Below are positions 8,601-16,777 of a stretch of DNA of 33,823 nt, piece after piece (positions within the stretch are counted from its first letter, which is position 1; every line of letters begins with the position of its first letter). Below the pieces are notes generated by a model, which was given only the letters and a program-made list of their open reading frames with translations, had not been told where the DNA came from and did no database searches. The stretch is from Prevotellaceae bacterium (GTDB lineage: Bacteria; Bacteroidota; Bacteroidia; Bacteroidales; Bacteroidaceae): contig JAQXTH010000045.1 of NCBI GenBank assembly GCA_029219385.1, positions 1 through 33,823 on the forward strand, given 5' to 3'. A program made the position numbers and the translations under genes.

Positions 8601-8638
8601 GTCGCAAGATTAAGAAAGAAGAGGAAGTTGCAAAATAA
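5624..8638 (+). CDS. secDF: Fused protein translocase subunit SecDF
   Basis: A 1004-residue fusion of SecD (about residues 1-680) and SecF (about 681-1004), the RND-type inner-membrane pair that uses proton flow to pull proteins out of the SecYEG channel on the periplasmic side. SecD shows the first helix and the D1 motif LGLDLKGGMN (residues 71-80), a large periplasmic domain, and the membrane block with GMAVDANVLIYERTKEE. SecF begins at SAYKVSFIVW, has GIDFTGGRNYTVQF, and IGYSINDKVVIFDRIRE. Bacteroidetes commonly carry this fusion, so the length is normal. The odd part is a low-complexity Ala/Thr/Glu stretch near residues 250-305 inside the periplasmic domain. The gene stands alone between its own promoter and a strong terminator. 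Confidence 0.97.
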   Translation: MQNKVFVKVFAVLLALVCIYYLSFSFVTSHYESKAAKMSPEAGQRYLDSMKNESVWMFKTLRECQEYQLGLGLDLKGGMNVTLEVSVPDIIKALAADNAEDPTFVKAFEKASQEANESQDDFITLFVDAYQSVAGKDKMSSVFATRQMGEKINARSTDAQIEKVLRSEVKDAIDNSYNVLRSRIDRFGVAQPNIQKLEGAMGRIMVEMPGVKEPERVRKLLQTSANLEFWETYSFNEIWPEIQALDAKLVGGETTEAADTTAAAETTEATAEPAADSAKTSIIEAKLKANTTAKSSVADNAAAVAANKKAHPLLSLIMPAQNGREGSAIIGYVVSYDTAEVNKLLNSPEAKSTLRPDVSLKWGVKPSELFPKAEVFELFAIRVPADGKAPLEGNAITDARADFDQNGRPEVSMSMNNDGARIWANITKNNIGKAVAIVLDGVVYSAPNVMNEINGGNSQITGNFTTEDTKDLSNVLKGGKMDAPVKIVQDDTVGPSLGQESINKGIMSCIVAFVLLMIYMCMLYGLRPGMVANSALIVNFFFILGVLASFQAALTMSGIAGMVLTLGMAVDANVLIYERTKEELRAGKKIKSAIADGYGNAFSAIIDSNVTSIITGIILFYFGTGPIRGFATTLIVGLLASMFTAVWLTRIVFEHFVNKDKWQNLTFTTGFSKNFMQNKAYKFMSAYKVSFIVWAVALVVCFASYGVRGLSSGIDFTGGRNYTVQFDKQVVPENIKTAILPNVDGANVSVLALGTNGKTVRVSTNYKIDSNDPSVDGEIESILYKSLSEGKFLADGVSFETFKDRDNQAGGSIISSQKVGPSVAKDVTYGAIRAVIFALIAIFLYIFVRFRNIAFSVGSTVGLICDSLLIIGTYSLLWGVMPFSLEVDQTFIAAVLTCIGYSINDKVVIFDRIREFIKLYPKHDRQELFNRSLNTTLARTINTSTTTLLVLLCIFFLGGDSIRSFSFAMILGVIYGTCSSIFISAPMAYLVLGRKIKKEEEVAK

Positions 8639-8664
8639 TTTTAGCAATACAGAAAATTTGATAA

Positions 8665-8710
8665 CAACAAAAAAGAGCGAGCCTCGCGCGAGTCTCGCTC
8701 TTTTTTGTTG
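8665..8710 (+). terminator. Terminator after secDF
   Basis: A 17-bp perfect stem: caacaaaaaagagcgag (8665-8681) with ctcgctcttttttgttg (8694-8710). The T-run is within the right arm and the A-run within the left arm, so it could work in both directions. Confidence 0.92.
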
Positions 8711-8789
8711 TGTTTTGCAGGTGTCTCGGAGAGACCGCTTCGAGCTTTTGTATTAACAGACACCTTTGCTAATAATCACAAACAAAAAC

Positions 8790-8819
8790 TTGTTTATCGG
8801 CAAAAAATCTTTAAATTTG
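8790..8819 (+). promoter_or_regulatory. Promoter of the transglutaminase-like operon
   Basis: TTG at 8790-8792 and TAAATTTG at 8812-8819 are separated by exactly 19 bp, the standard Bacteroidetes -33/-7 arrangement. Transcription would begin near 8826, about 65 bases ahead of the first ATG. Confidence 0.7.
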
Positions 8820-8890
8820 TACCCATAATGGTTTTTGCCATTTTGTAGCAATATAATTTGTTTGAAGATTAAATAAAACATATATAAAAG

Positions 8891-10909
8891 ATGAAGATTA
8901 AATTTTTATTAGGATTTGTCATGGGGGCAATGGTGTCGGCAGGTATGTCGGCGGCTTCCCCTGCCAAGACGTCAGATGCACTCACGTTGCTCGACAGCAC
9001 GTTTGTCAATGTGCAGCCTTCGGGTTCCGGCACGTTTAACATCACTCGTGTGGTGAAAATTCAAACTCGTGAGGGAGCAATCAAAAATCATTGTTTGGTC
9101 TACGACTACGACCCTCTCACGGCGTTTGCCCGCTTCAAATATGTGAGGGTGAAACATGCCGATGGCAAAGTTGATGAGGTAGATTTGAGCAGGGCTAAAG
9201 ACTATGTTGCTCCGGCTCGTGCAATTTTCTGGGGAGCACGCCAGATAATGATTGAGGTGGGACATCTCAAGCCGGGCGATGTGTTGAGTTATGAAATAGA
9301 GAAAAAAGGTTTCACCTACGCACTGTTGACCGATGGCGAGGCATTAAATATGAACGGAGAGTCATTGAATATGGGTGGCGAGACATTAAACTCCGCTGCC
9401 ACGACATTGGGCGGTGGACTCTCGGCTGCCGATGATGACGACGAACGCTTTGTGCCTCCCATGCGCGGACAGTTCTATGACATTGTGCCGTTTTGGGTAG
9501 ACCAACCCACCAAGCGCAAGGTCTACAGCCTTTCGTTGCCCGACACTTGCAAACTGCAATACAAACTCTATCAATACGAAGGCGATTATTATAAGAAAGA
9601 AGAGGTGAAAAACGGTCGCCGTCTTCTCACCATAGCCCTCAACGACCAACAACCTTTCCAAAAAGAAGCGAGCATGGTAGACCTCTATGACGTTGCGCCC
9701 AAGTTGATGCTTTCCACCACTAAAGACTGGTTTGAAAAGTCGCGCTGGTTCTACGGAGCGCAAGAAACTTATGGCAGTTTCAAGCCCACGGCCGAGGCAA
9801 AGGCCATTGTTGCCGAGGTGTTAAAGGGCAAGAAAACCGAGATGCAGAAAATCAGTGCTCTCACCCATTGGGTGGCCGATAATATCCGCTATCTCGGAAT
9901 GCCTATGGGCAAGGGCGAGGGCTTTACCCTCCACACTCTCGACATGAACATGACCGACCGCGCCGGTGTCTGCAAAGATATTGCCGGCACACTTATCGGA
10001 CTGCTCCGCATTGCCGGCTTCAAGGCCTATCCTGCCATGACGATGGCAGGCAGTCGTGTGGAGAAGATCCCTGCCGACCATTTCAACCACTGCGTTTGCG
10101 TGGTGAAGCTCAAAGACGGCACACTCATGCCGTTAGACCCCACCTGGGTGCCCTTTAACCGCGAGTTGTGGAGCAGTGCCGAACAGCAGCAAAACTACCT
10201 GCCGGGCATTCCCGAGGGCAGCGATTTGTGTCTCACTCCCGTGTCGGCACCCGAAAATCACTATCTGCGAATCAAGGCCGACAACGTCTTGTCGGCAGAC
10301 GGTCTCCTCACCGGCACCCTCACCGTCGAGGCAGAGGGACAGACCGATGCTTCTGTGCGCTCTGTCTTCACACGTGGTTGGATGTCGCGCTGGGAACAGA
10401 CGCTCGAAGCCGAAATTTTAAAGGTCTCGCCGCGAGCCAAGGTTCTTTCTGTCGATTATGGCGAAAATCCCAAGGACTATCAGGCTGCCCCGATCAAATT
10501 GGTGTTTAAATATGAGATACCCGACTATGCCGTAGGTGGCAAAGAAGCAATGTTGTTTAAGCCCATCGTGATGAACAATCTCTATCGCAACCAGCAGTCG
10601 TTTTTGAGAGTGGGCGACAATTCTGCTTCGCGCAAGTATGCCTTCCGTGACGGTTGCTCGCGCATGGTGAATTTCACAGAAACCATCACCCTTCCCGAAG
10701 GTTACAAAATGCAGACTCCTCCGATGAAATCGCAGATTTCAAACGATGTAGCCTCTATCGACGCTTCTTTGTCGCAAACCGACAACAAGATAACACTGCT
10801 CCTCAATGCGGCTTTCAACAAGCGTATCTATGAGGCTTCTGAGTGGTCTATGTTCAAAGAGGTGGTCGACAGTTATAAAAAATTCCAGAATTATATATAC
10901 ATTAAATAA
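8891..10909 (+). CDS. DUF3857 / transglutaminase-like domain protein, catalytic triad present
   Basis: A 672-residue exported protein: a hydrophobic signal peptide (residues 1 to about 22), an N-terminal DUF3857-type beta domain that ends near residue 290, then a transglutaminase-like cysteine-protease fold. The Cys-His-Asp triad is visible as C361 in GVCKD, H400 in HFNHCV and D416 in PLDPTW. A C-terminal beta domain follows. Proteins of this fold in bacteria act as proteases, amidases or transglutaminases on the cell surface; the substrate is not known. A repeated motif is seen at residues 155-172, where LNMNGES, LNMGGET and LNSAATT follow each other. The next gene begins one base after the stop codon, and the paralogue there lacks the triad. 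Confidence 0.85.
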   Translation: MKIKFLLGFVMGAMVSAGMSAASPAKTSDALTLLDSTFVNVQPSGSGTFNITRVVKIQTREGAIKNHCLVYDYDPLTAFARFKYVRVKHADGKVDEVDLSRAKDYVAPARAIFWGARQIMIEVGHLKPGDVLSYEIEKKGFTYALLTDGEALNMNGESLNMGGETLNSAATTLGGGLSAADDDDERFVPPMRGQFYDIVPFWVDQPTKRKVYSLSLPDTCKLQYKLYQYEGDYYKKEEVKNGRRLLTIALNDQQPFQKEASMVDLYDVAPKLMLSTTKDWFEKSRWFYGAQETYGSFKPTAEAKAIVAEVLKGKKTEMQKISALTHWVADNIRYLGMPMGKGEGFTLHTLDMNMTDRAGVCKDIAGTLIGLLRIAGFKAYPAMTMAGSRVEKIPADHFNHCVCVVKLKDGTLMPLDPTWVPFNRELWSSAEQQQNYLPGIPEGSDLCLTPVSAPENHYLRIKADNVLSADGLLTGTLTVEAEGQTDASVRSVFTRGWMSRWEQTLEAEILKVSPRAKVLSVDYGENPKDYQAAPIKLVFKYEIPDYAVGGKEAMLFKPIVMNNLYRNQQSFLRVGDNSASRKYAFRDGCSRMVNFTETITLPEGYKMQTPPMKSQISNDVASIDASLSQTDNKITLLLNAAFNKRIYEASEWSMFKEVVDSYKKFQNYIYIK

Positions 10910-10910
10910 G

Positions 10911-12488
10911 ATGAAACGAATATTCTCAACAATCATATTTGCGCTTGCAACGCTTCTTGTCTTCTCTCAAAACACAGAGGCTGTATATAATTATTTCAAC
11001 AAGACCTTCACTCGCAACAATGATGGTTCGACAGATGTCAATGTGAGTTTCTCGCTCACTCTTTTCACCCACACGGCCATGAACAACACATACGGCCAGA
11101 CCTATGTGATCTACAATCCCGACCACCAGAGTGTCACGATCAACAACGCCTATACCATTCAGAAAAATGGCAAGAAGGTTCCCCTGCCCGAGAGAGCATT
11201 GACCGACGTGTTGCCCTCGTGGGCTGCCAAGGCCTCTGATTTCAATCACCTGAAAGAAAAAGTGATTGTCCACACCGGTCTTGATCTTGGCAGCACCATA
11301 TATCTCGACTATACCGTCCACTCGATGCCGGGCTTTAACGAAAACTTCGATTTCAACGAACAAATCGATGCCTCTTCACCGATAAAGAAGTTGTCGTATA
11401 AACTCTGTGTGCCCGAGAAGATGAAGTTGCAACAAGCCATCTATTCTCCGGCAGGCGAGATAAAGCCTTCAGAAGACGTTGCCGACGGTGGTCGTCGCGT
11501 GGTGGTTTATGATATTGCCGATATTCCCGCGCGTTCCATGGACGCTTTCCAAGTGACCGACCTCACCAAACACTATAATTTCTTTTGCACCGCTTCTGAC
11601 TTTGAGAGCGAGTTGAAAGGTTTGTTCTATGGAGAGATAGATCCCTGCTTGAAAACATGGGCAGACAAGATAGTCGATTCTGAGCCGTCGGCGGCAAAAC
11701 GCTATGAGCAGATACGTAATTATGTTGCCAACGAATTTAGCGTGGTGCGAGTGCCGCTGAGTGTGTCGGGCGGTTTGCGCTCCATGTCCGACGTGGTGCG
11801 CGGAGCCTATATCACTCCCGGTGAACAGGCTGCCATGTTGAACCAAATGCTCAAGGCGTGCAACATAGAGTCCGACGTGTTGGCAGAGTTCGACCAGACA
11901 TTGCCCGGTCGTTTCCGCACATTGTATAATGCCAAGCAATTCTATGTGACACAGCGCATGGGCGAAGCAGAGAAAACACTCGTTCCATCGAGCAATTCCG
12001 GCGAGGTGTCGCCCTCTATGGTGGTGGGCATTGGTCGCGAGATTGTGAAGCCCGACAAGGGGAAGGAACTCTACAAGGAATATCAACTCGAGGTGAAACA
12101 GTCTGATTTCAACGACAAACCATATTATATGCTTGAATTGCCGGCCAACAATGCCGGAGTGTCGGGCTGGGGCATGGGTCTGTTGCCCACAAAGAGAGAG
12201 GTCGATTTTGAAGTTCCCTCGTTGATTGAAGAAACCGAGGTCTATAATATAAAGGTGGGTGAGGGTATAAAACCCGCAGCTTTGCCCACACTCAATGTTG
12301 CCAATCCTGCCACCTCGGTGAGCATGGCGATGAGTTGCGAGACTAAAGACGACGGTACCATTGTTGTGACGCGCAGCATTTCCGTTCCTCAGAAAGTGTT
12401 CACTCCCCAAGACTATGAGGGTGTTCGCAACGTCATCATGAACTGGCTGGACAATGGTCGCCGCTATTTGTTGTTTGTCAAGAAATAA
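10911..12488 (+). CDS. DUF3857 / transglutaminase-like paralogue without catalytic residues
   Basis: A 525-residue exported protein starting at MKRIFSTIIFALATLL, a signal peptide with cleavage probably near FSQ. An in-frame ATG at 10806 lies deep in the previous gene and is rejected. The layout follows its upstream neighbour: an N-terminal DUF3857-like beta domain and a helical core (KRYEQIRNYVANEF, then LNQMLKACNIESDVL) that lines up with the transglutaminase helix. Where the neighbour has GVCKD, this protein has TPGEQ (G304-E305), and no His or Asp equivalent is seen after it, so it is probably inactive. It might be a partner, a binding subunit or a substrate-holding pseudoenzyme. It sits one base after the upstream stop, and a small membrane protein follows after 22 bases. 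Confidence 0.8.
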   Translation: MKRIFSTIIFALATLLVFSQNTEAVYNYFNKTFTRNNDGSTDVNVSFSLTLFTHTAMNNTYGQTYVIYNPDHQSVTINNAYTIQKNGKKVPLPERALTDVLPSWAAKASDFNHLKEKVIVHTGLDLGSTIYLDYTVHSMPGFNENFDFNEQIDASSPIKKLSYKLCVPEKMKLQQAIYSPAGEIKPSEDVADGGRRVVVYDIADIPARSMDAFQVTDLTKHYNFFCTASDFESELKGLFYGEIDPCLKTWADKIVDSEPSAAKRYEQIRNYVANEFSVVRVPLSVSGGLRSMSDVVRGAYITPGEQAAMLNQMLKACNIESDVLAEFDQTLPGRFRTLYNAKQFYVTQRMGEAEKTLVPSSNSGEVSPSMVVGIGREIVKPDKGKELYKEYQLEVKQSDFNDKPYYMLELPANNAGVSGWGMGLLPTKREVDFEVPSLIEETEVYNIKVGEGIKPAALPTLNVANPATSVSMAMSCETKDDGTIVVTRSISVPQKVFTPQDYEGVRNVIMNWLDNGRRYLLFVKK

Positions 12489-12510
12489 TAAATTTTTAAA
12501 ATGTATAATT

Positions 12511-13008
12511 ATGAAACCTGAAGAAACAGTAACTGTTGAGAAAAACGATGGACTTGTTAATCCACCGACCGACACAACCACATCAACCATTCCCGAGGAA
12601 GCAACTGAATTAACACTTGTTTTGTCTCAAGATGGAATTATCAATTTGCAGAGTGCGGCAAAATGGGCAAAATTCATTGCCATTGTTACTATAATCTCTT
12701 TGATATTTCTCATTTTTAATGGTGTGCAATCGATTTACGAAGGAAGCAGAATGCTTTATTATGGTTCTCGAGTGATTGCTGTGGGGTTTGTATATATCGT
12801 GGTAGCAGCGATTTCTTTCATTCCGACAATCTCGTTATTGAAATTTGCCAATTACGCAAAAGAGGCCACCCAATCGCTTGACGATGATGCGCTTCAGTCG
12901 AGTATGGATCGTTTGCGTTTCACGTTCAAGTTTCAAGGAATTATGTTGATAGTTTACCTTGTTATTGTCGTGTTGGCAATTTTGAGCTTTATCTTAAATG
13001 CGTTATAA
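12511..13008 (+). CDS. Small membrane protein, DUF5362-like
   Basis: 165 residues beginning MKPEETVTVEKNDG. A Thr/Pro-rich polar N-terminus of about 40 residues precedes LSQDGIINLQSAAKWAKFIAIV, an amphipathic entry into the first membrane helix. Three to four hydrophobic helices follow (about residues 55-75, 90-112, 140-164), with a polar loop TQSLDDDALQSSMDRLRF. The pattern, with a helix that reads like x-ETGKW-x-KF, recalls the DUF5362 family; the assignment is from memory and not certain. The same frame extends upstream to 12454, but this overlaps the previous gene, so 12511 is used. It closes the transglutaminase-like operon before the terminator at 13035. Confidence 0.7.
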   Translation: MKPEETVTVEKNDGLVNPPTDTTTSTIPEEATELTLVLSQDGIINLQSAAKWAKFIAIVTIISLIFLIFNGVQSIYEGSRMLYYGSRVIAVGFVYIVVAAISFIPTISLLKFANYAKEATQSLDDDALQSSMDRLRFTFKFQGIMLIVYLVIVVLAILSFILNAL

Positions 13009-13034
13009 TAGTTAAATGCTTAATGTTATTCGGA

Positions 13035-13068
13035 AGGGTTGCAAGCTTCGTGGCTTGCAACCCTTTTT
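13035..13068 (+). terminator. Terminator of the transglutaminase-like operon
   Basis: agggttgcaagc (13035-13046) pairs perfectly with gcttgcaaccct (13053-13064), followed by a T-run. The 12-bp stem has a six-base loop. Confidence 0.92.
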
Positions 13069-13135
13069 CGTGGGGGGGGAGGGGGCTTGATACATTATAC
13101 CGTGTCACCCCTCGGGGCTTAATCTGTTGTGTCTC

Positions 13136-13228
13136 TACCCCGTAGGGGTATAATAGAATAGGGTGGGGGCTTGCCCCCACCGCATGGAGGATTACCCCAC
13201 CCACCCCGTCCCTGTAGGGGGCGAATAG
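13136..13228 (-). repeat. GC-rich intergenic dispersed repeat, copy B (inverted), with internal hairpins
   Basis: Read on the minus strand, 13228-13167 repeats the order seen at 490-550. Beyond the shared part there is a perfect hairpin ggtgggggc (13162-13170) with gcccccacc (13173-13181), and a second one tacccc (13136-13141) with ggggta (13145-13150). No ORF is present. The remaining bases to 13350 show nothing I can name. Confidence 0.7.
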
Positions 13229-13355
13229 ATATGTTTTCAATCGGATTGTTGATATTGTTATGTTGCCTCTATGGTTTTTACACGTTATCCGCGTTTCTTG
13301 TGGGGGTGACGAATTGGCCGAATTAGTTGATTTGGATTAAAAGTTGCGAATAAAT

Positions 13356-13386
13356 TTTGTAGTTAGCGAGTGTTGGCTTAACTTTG
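13356..13386 (+). promoter_or_regulatory. Promoter of the DUF2723 gene
   Basis: TTTG (13356-13359) and TAACTTTG (13379-13386) with a spacer of 19 bp match the Bacteroidetes consensus well. This places the transcription start near 13393 and supports the ATG at 13420 over the earlier in-frame ATG at 13384. Confidence 0.7.
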
Positions 13387-13419
13387 CACTCAATTTGTAA
13401 GATAATAATTTTAAAAGAG

Positions 13420-16400
13420 ATGAAGAAATATAGTTTGATTAACAACTGTGTCGGATGGTTAGTGTTTGCGATAGCGGCTTTCACTTATTGCTCCACCGTA
13501 GAACCGACGGCAAGTTTTTGGGATTGCCCCGAGTTTATCACTACCGGCTATAAGATGGAAATCGGCCACCCACCCGGTGCACCGTTTTTCATGCTTCTTG
13601 CCAATCTTTTCAGTCAATTTGCGAGCGACCCGAGCCAAGTTGCCAAAATGGTCAATATCATGTCGGCATTGCTCAGCGCAGGGTGTATATTGTTTTTGTT
13701 TTGGACAATCACCCACCTGCTTCGCCGCCTCATTTGCAAGGGCGGTGTGGTTGAAACCACCACTCAGCTGATCACTATCATTGCTTCGGGTGCAGTGGGT
13801 GCGTTGGCTTATACGTTTAGCGACACATTTTGGTTCAGCGCAGTCGAGGGTGAAGTCTACGCCTTTTCTTCTTTCTTCACGGCGGTGGTCTTTTGGCTCA
13901 TTCTCAAGTGGGAGGACAATGCCGACAAGCCCGGTGCCGACCGTTGGCTCATTTTGATAACCTACTTGATGGGCATTTCGATAGGAGTTCACCTGCTCAA
14001 CTTGTTGTGCATTCCCGCCATTGTCTTGATTTATTATTACCACCGCAGTCCCAACGCCGAGGTGAAAGGTTCGCTTTGGGCGTTGTTGTTTAGTTTTGTG
14101 CTTGTGGCAGTGATACTCTATGGAGTGGTGCCGGGCATTGTGAAAGTGGGCGGTTGGTTTGAGTTGTTGTTTGTAAACACCATTGGTTTGCCGTTCAACA
14201 GCGGTCTTATCACCTACCTTATCATATTGGTTGCCGTGGTGATATGCTCTTTGTGGTTTAGCATTAAAGAAAAGGAACTCATAAAAGCCAAGTGGTTTTT
14301 CATTGCTTCGGTGGCATTGTTGGGCATTCCCTTCTTTGGCAACGGTGCGGGCAGCATAGTGTTTGGTCTCGTGTTGATTGCTGCATTGTGGTTTGCTTTG
14401 TTTAAGTGGAAAAAAACATCGGGCATGACCAATCTGCGCAGAGTGCTCAACACCACGTTGCTCTGCTTCCTCATGTTGATGATAGGTTATTCCACCTACG
14501 CCATAACCGTGATACGCTCTTCTGCCAATCCTCCGATGGATCAAAACTCGCCCGAAGACATCTTTGCCCTCGGCGACTATCTCAGTCGCGACCAATATGG
14601 TTCCACCCCCTTATTTTATGGCCCCACCTACAACTCCGAACTTGTTTGGGAGAAGAGCAAGGACGATCCCAACCGCTTGGTGCCCAAACGCTCTCTTGGC
14701 AAGACTCTCTGGCAACGCAAGGAGAAAACCTCTCCCAACGAGCCCGACCGTTATGAAAGCGTGGGCAACAAGTCAGACTATGTCTATGCCCAAAACATGC
14801 TCTTCCCACGCATTTGGGACAGTAACCACAAGGGAACCTATGAAAGCTGGTTGGGAGAAGTGCACTATAAGAAAGAAGTCTATGACCCGGGCAACGGAGA
14901 TTCGCAAATTGTCGAGATACCTTCTCAACTTGACAACATGAGGTTCTTCTTCTCATATCAGGTAGGCTTTATGTATATGCGCTACTTTATGTGGAACTTC
15001 TGCGGTCGTCAGAATGATATTCAAGGTGTTGGCGACAACGAAAACGGTAACTGGATAACGGGCATTGCTCCTTTTGACAATCTCCGTCTGGGCGACCAGA
15101 GCAAGTTGCCCGATGAGTTGAAAAACAACAAGGGGCGCAACGTCTACTATGCCTTGCCGCTTTTGTTGGGTCTGCTCGGCCTGTTTTGGCAGGCTTTTCA
15201 AGGTCGCAAGGGCGGACAGCAATTCTGGGTAGTCTCCTTCTTGTTTTTCATGACGGGCCTCGCCATTGTTATTTACCTCAATCAAACCCCCTCTCAGCCT
15301 CGTGAGCGCGACTATGCCTATGCCGGTTCTTTTTATGCCTTTGCCATTTGGATAGGCATGGGCGTGGCTGCCATTATAGACTTGTTGCGCAAGGCAAAAC
15401 TCAAGGGCACGGCAATTGCCTCGTTGGTGGGCTTGGTGTGTCTGTTGGTGCCTGTGCAGATGGCTTCGCAAAACTGGGATGACCACGACCGCAGCGACCG
15501 TTATGCCTGCCGCGATTTTGGCCGTAACTATCTCAACTCTCTGCCCGAAAAAGGCTATCCCATTCTTTTCACCAATGGCGACAACGATACCTTCCCTCTT
15601 TGGTATAATCAAGACACAGAGGGAGTGCGTCGCGATGCTCGTGTCTGCAACCTGTCTTATCTCCAAACCGACTGGTATATAGACCAGATGGTGCGCCCTG
15701 CCTATACATCGCCGGCAGTGCCTATTTCCTGGAGCAGGGCTGAGTATGTGAACGGCAAGAATGAATATGTGCGCATTCAAGACATGAAAAACGAGATCAA
15801 CGCTGTCTATTTAGAAGATCCCGAGAGAGCCAAAGCCATGTTTGGTGACAATCCTTATGAATTGAAAAACATCATGAAATATTGGGTGCGCAATCCCGAG
15901 TTCAATATCATTCCTACCGACAGTATCGTGGTGAAAATCGACAAGGAGGCTGTGCGTCGTTCCGGAATGCTCATTGCCTCGGAAAACGATTCCATTCCCG
16001 ACTACATGACCATTTCGCTTGCAGGTCGCAATGCAATCTATAAGCCGTCGCTCATGATGCTCGAAATGATTGCCAACACAAATTGGGAGCGTCCTCTCTA
16101 CTTTGCCGTCACGGTGGGTCGCGACAACTTCCTCGGGCTCGATGCCAACCTCATACAAGAGGGTCTGGCCTATAGGGTTAGCCCGTTTAACGCATATGGC
16201 AGCGGCAAGAGCGTTGACATCGACAAGATGTATGACAACATGATGCACAAATTCAAATATGGCAACGTGGCCGACCCCAATGTGTATATTGATGAAACAG
16301 TGGGCCACATGTGTCTCACCCACCGTCGTATGTTTGCTATTTTGGCCGCTGCTCTTGCAGAGAGGGGTGACCTCAAGCGAGCACGCGAGGTGTTGAAGAA

Positions 16401-16746
16401 AGCCGACAAGGTGATACCCGAACACTGTGTGTCTTATGGCAGCGACCTCGGCGGCACGGCAGACATGGCTGCCACATGGCTCGCTTGTGGCAACAAGAAA
16501 GAGGCCGATCGCCTGCTTGCCATCTATGCCAAAAATGCCGACCAATATCTCAATTGGTATCTGAACGGATCGCGCAAGCCGTTGGCCATGAGTGCCTATG
16601 GTTGCTCCAAATATGTGCGCAATCTCATAGAAGCCGTTCAGGGCTTTGAGAACACGGGCAACACAAAGTTGGCTGCCCACTATAGTCGCTTGCTCGACAA
16701 TTATTATCGCAGAATTACCGAGCAGGGGGTAGCCCTCGATTTGTGA
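13420..16746 (+). CDS. DUF2723 (TMEM260-type, GT117) multi-membrane-span glycosyltransferase-like protein
   Basis: 1108 residues starting MKKYSLINNC. The N-terminal part is the DUF2723 domain: a first helix, then the acidic loop motif TVEPTASFWDCPEF (residues 26-39) with D35 and E38, and GHPPGAP just after it. Such acidic first-loop residues are typical of GT-C enzymes that use polyprenyl-phosphate sugars. About ten or more hydrophobic helices follow, to near residue 690. The last 400 residues are soluble with helical repeat-like segments (ILAAALAERGDLKRAREVLKKAD). Human TMEM260, in the same family, is a protein O-mannosyltransferase; a matching role in bacterial envelope glycoprotein modification is an inference. 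A polysaccharide deacetylase gene follows after 31 bases. Confidence 0.88.
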   Translation: MKKYSLINNCVGWLVFAIAAFTYCSTVEPTASFWDCPEFITTGYKMEIGHPPGAPFFMLLANLFSQFASDPSQVAKMVNIMSALLSAGCILFLFWTITHLLRRLICKGGVVETTTQLITIIASGAVGALAYTFSDTFWFSAVEGEVYAFSSFFTAVVFWLILKWEDNADKPGADRWLILITYLMGISIGVHLLNLLCIPAIVLIYYYHRSPNAEVKGSLWALLFSFVLVAVILYGVVPGIVKVGGWFELLFVNTIGLPFNSGLITYLIILVAVVICSLWFSIKEKELIKAKWFFIASVALLGIPFFGNGAGSIVFGLVLIAALWFALFKWKKTSGMTNLRRVLNTTLLCFLMLMIGYSTYAITVIRSSANPPMDQNSPEDIFALGDYLSRDQYGSTPLFYGPTYNSELVWEKSKDDPNRLVPKRSLGKTLWQRKEKTSPNEPDRYESVGNKSDYVYAQNMLFPRIWDSNHKGTYESWLGEVHYKKEVYDPGNGDSQIVEIPSQLDNMRFFFSYQVGFMYMRYFMWNFCGRQNDIQGVGDNENGNWITGIAPFDNLRLGDQSKLPDELKNNKGRNVYYALPLLLGLLGLFWQAFQGRKGGQQFWVVSFLFFMTGLAIVIYLNQTPSQPRERDYAYAGSFYAFAIWIGMGVAAIIDLLRKAKLKGTAIASLVGLVCLLVPVQMASQNWDDHDRSDRYACRDFGRNYLNSLPEKGYPILFTNGDNDTFPLWYNQDTEGVRRDARVCNLSYLQTDWYIDQMVRPAYTSPAVPISWSRAEYVNGKNEYVRIQDMKNEINAVYLEDPERAKAMFGDNPYELKNIMKYWVRNPEFNIIPTDSIVVKIDKEAVRRSGMLIASENDSIPDYMTISLAGRNAIYKPSLMMLEMIANTNWERPLYFAVTVGRDNFLGLDANLIQEGLAYRVSPFNAYGSGKSVDIDKMYDNMMHKFKYGNVADPNVYIDETVGHMCLTHRRMFAILAAALAERGDLKRAREVLKKADKVIPEHCVSYGSDLGGTADMAATWLACGNKKEADRLLAIYAKNADQYLNWYLNGSRKPLAMSAYGCSKYVRNLIEAVQGFENTGNTKLAAHYSRLLDNYYRRITEQGVALDL

Positions 16747-16777
16747 TAAAATCTTGAAAAACCGTTAATTATTTATT

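Noticed and set aside
10806..10910. Longer N-terminus of the second transglutaminase-like protein
   Set aside because: It overlaps the upstream gene by more than 100 bases and would hide the clear signal peptide beginning at 10911.
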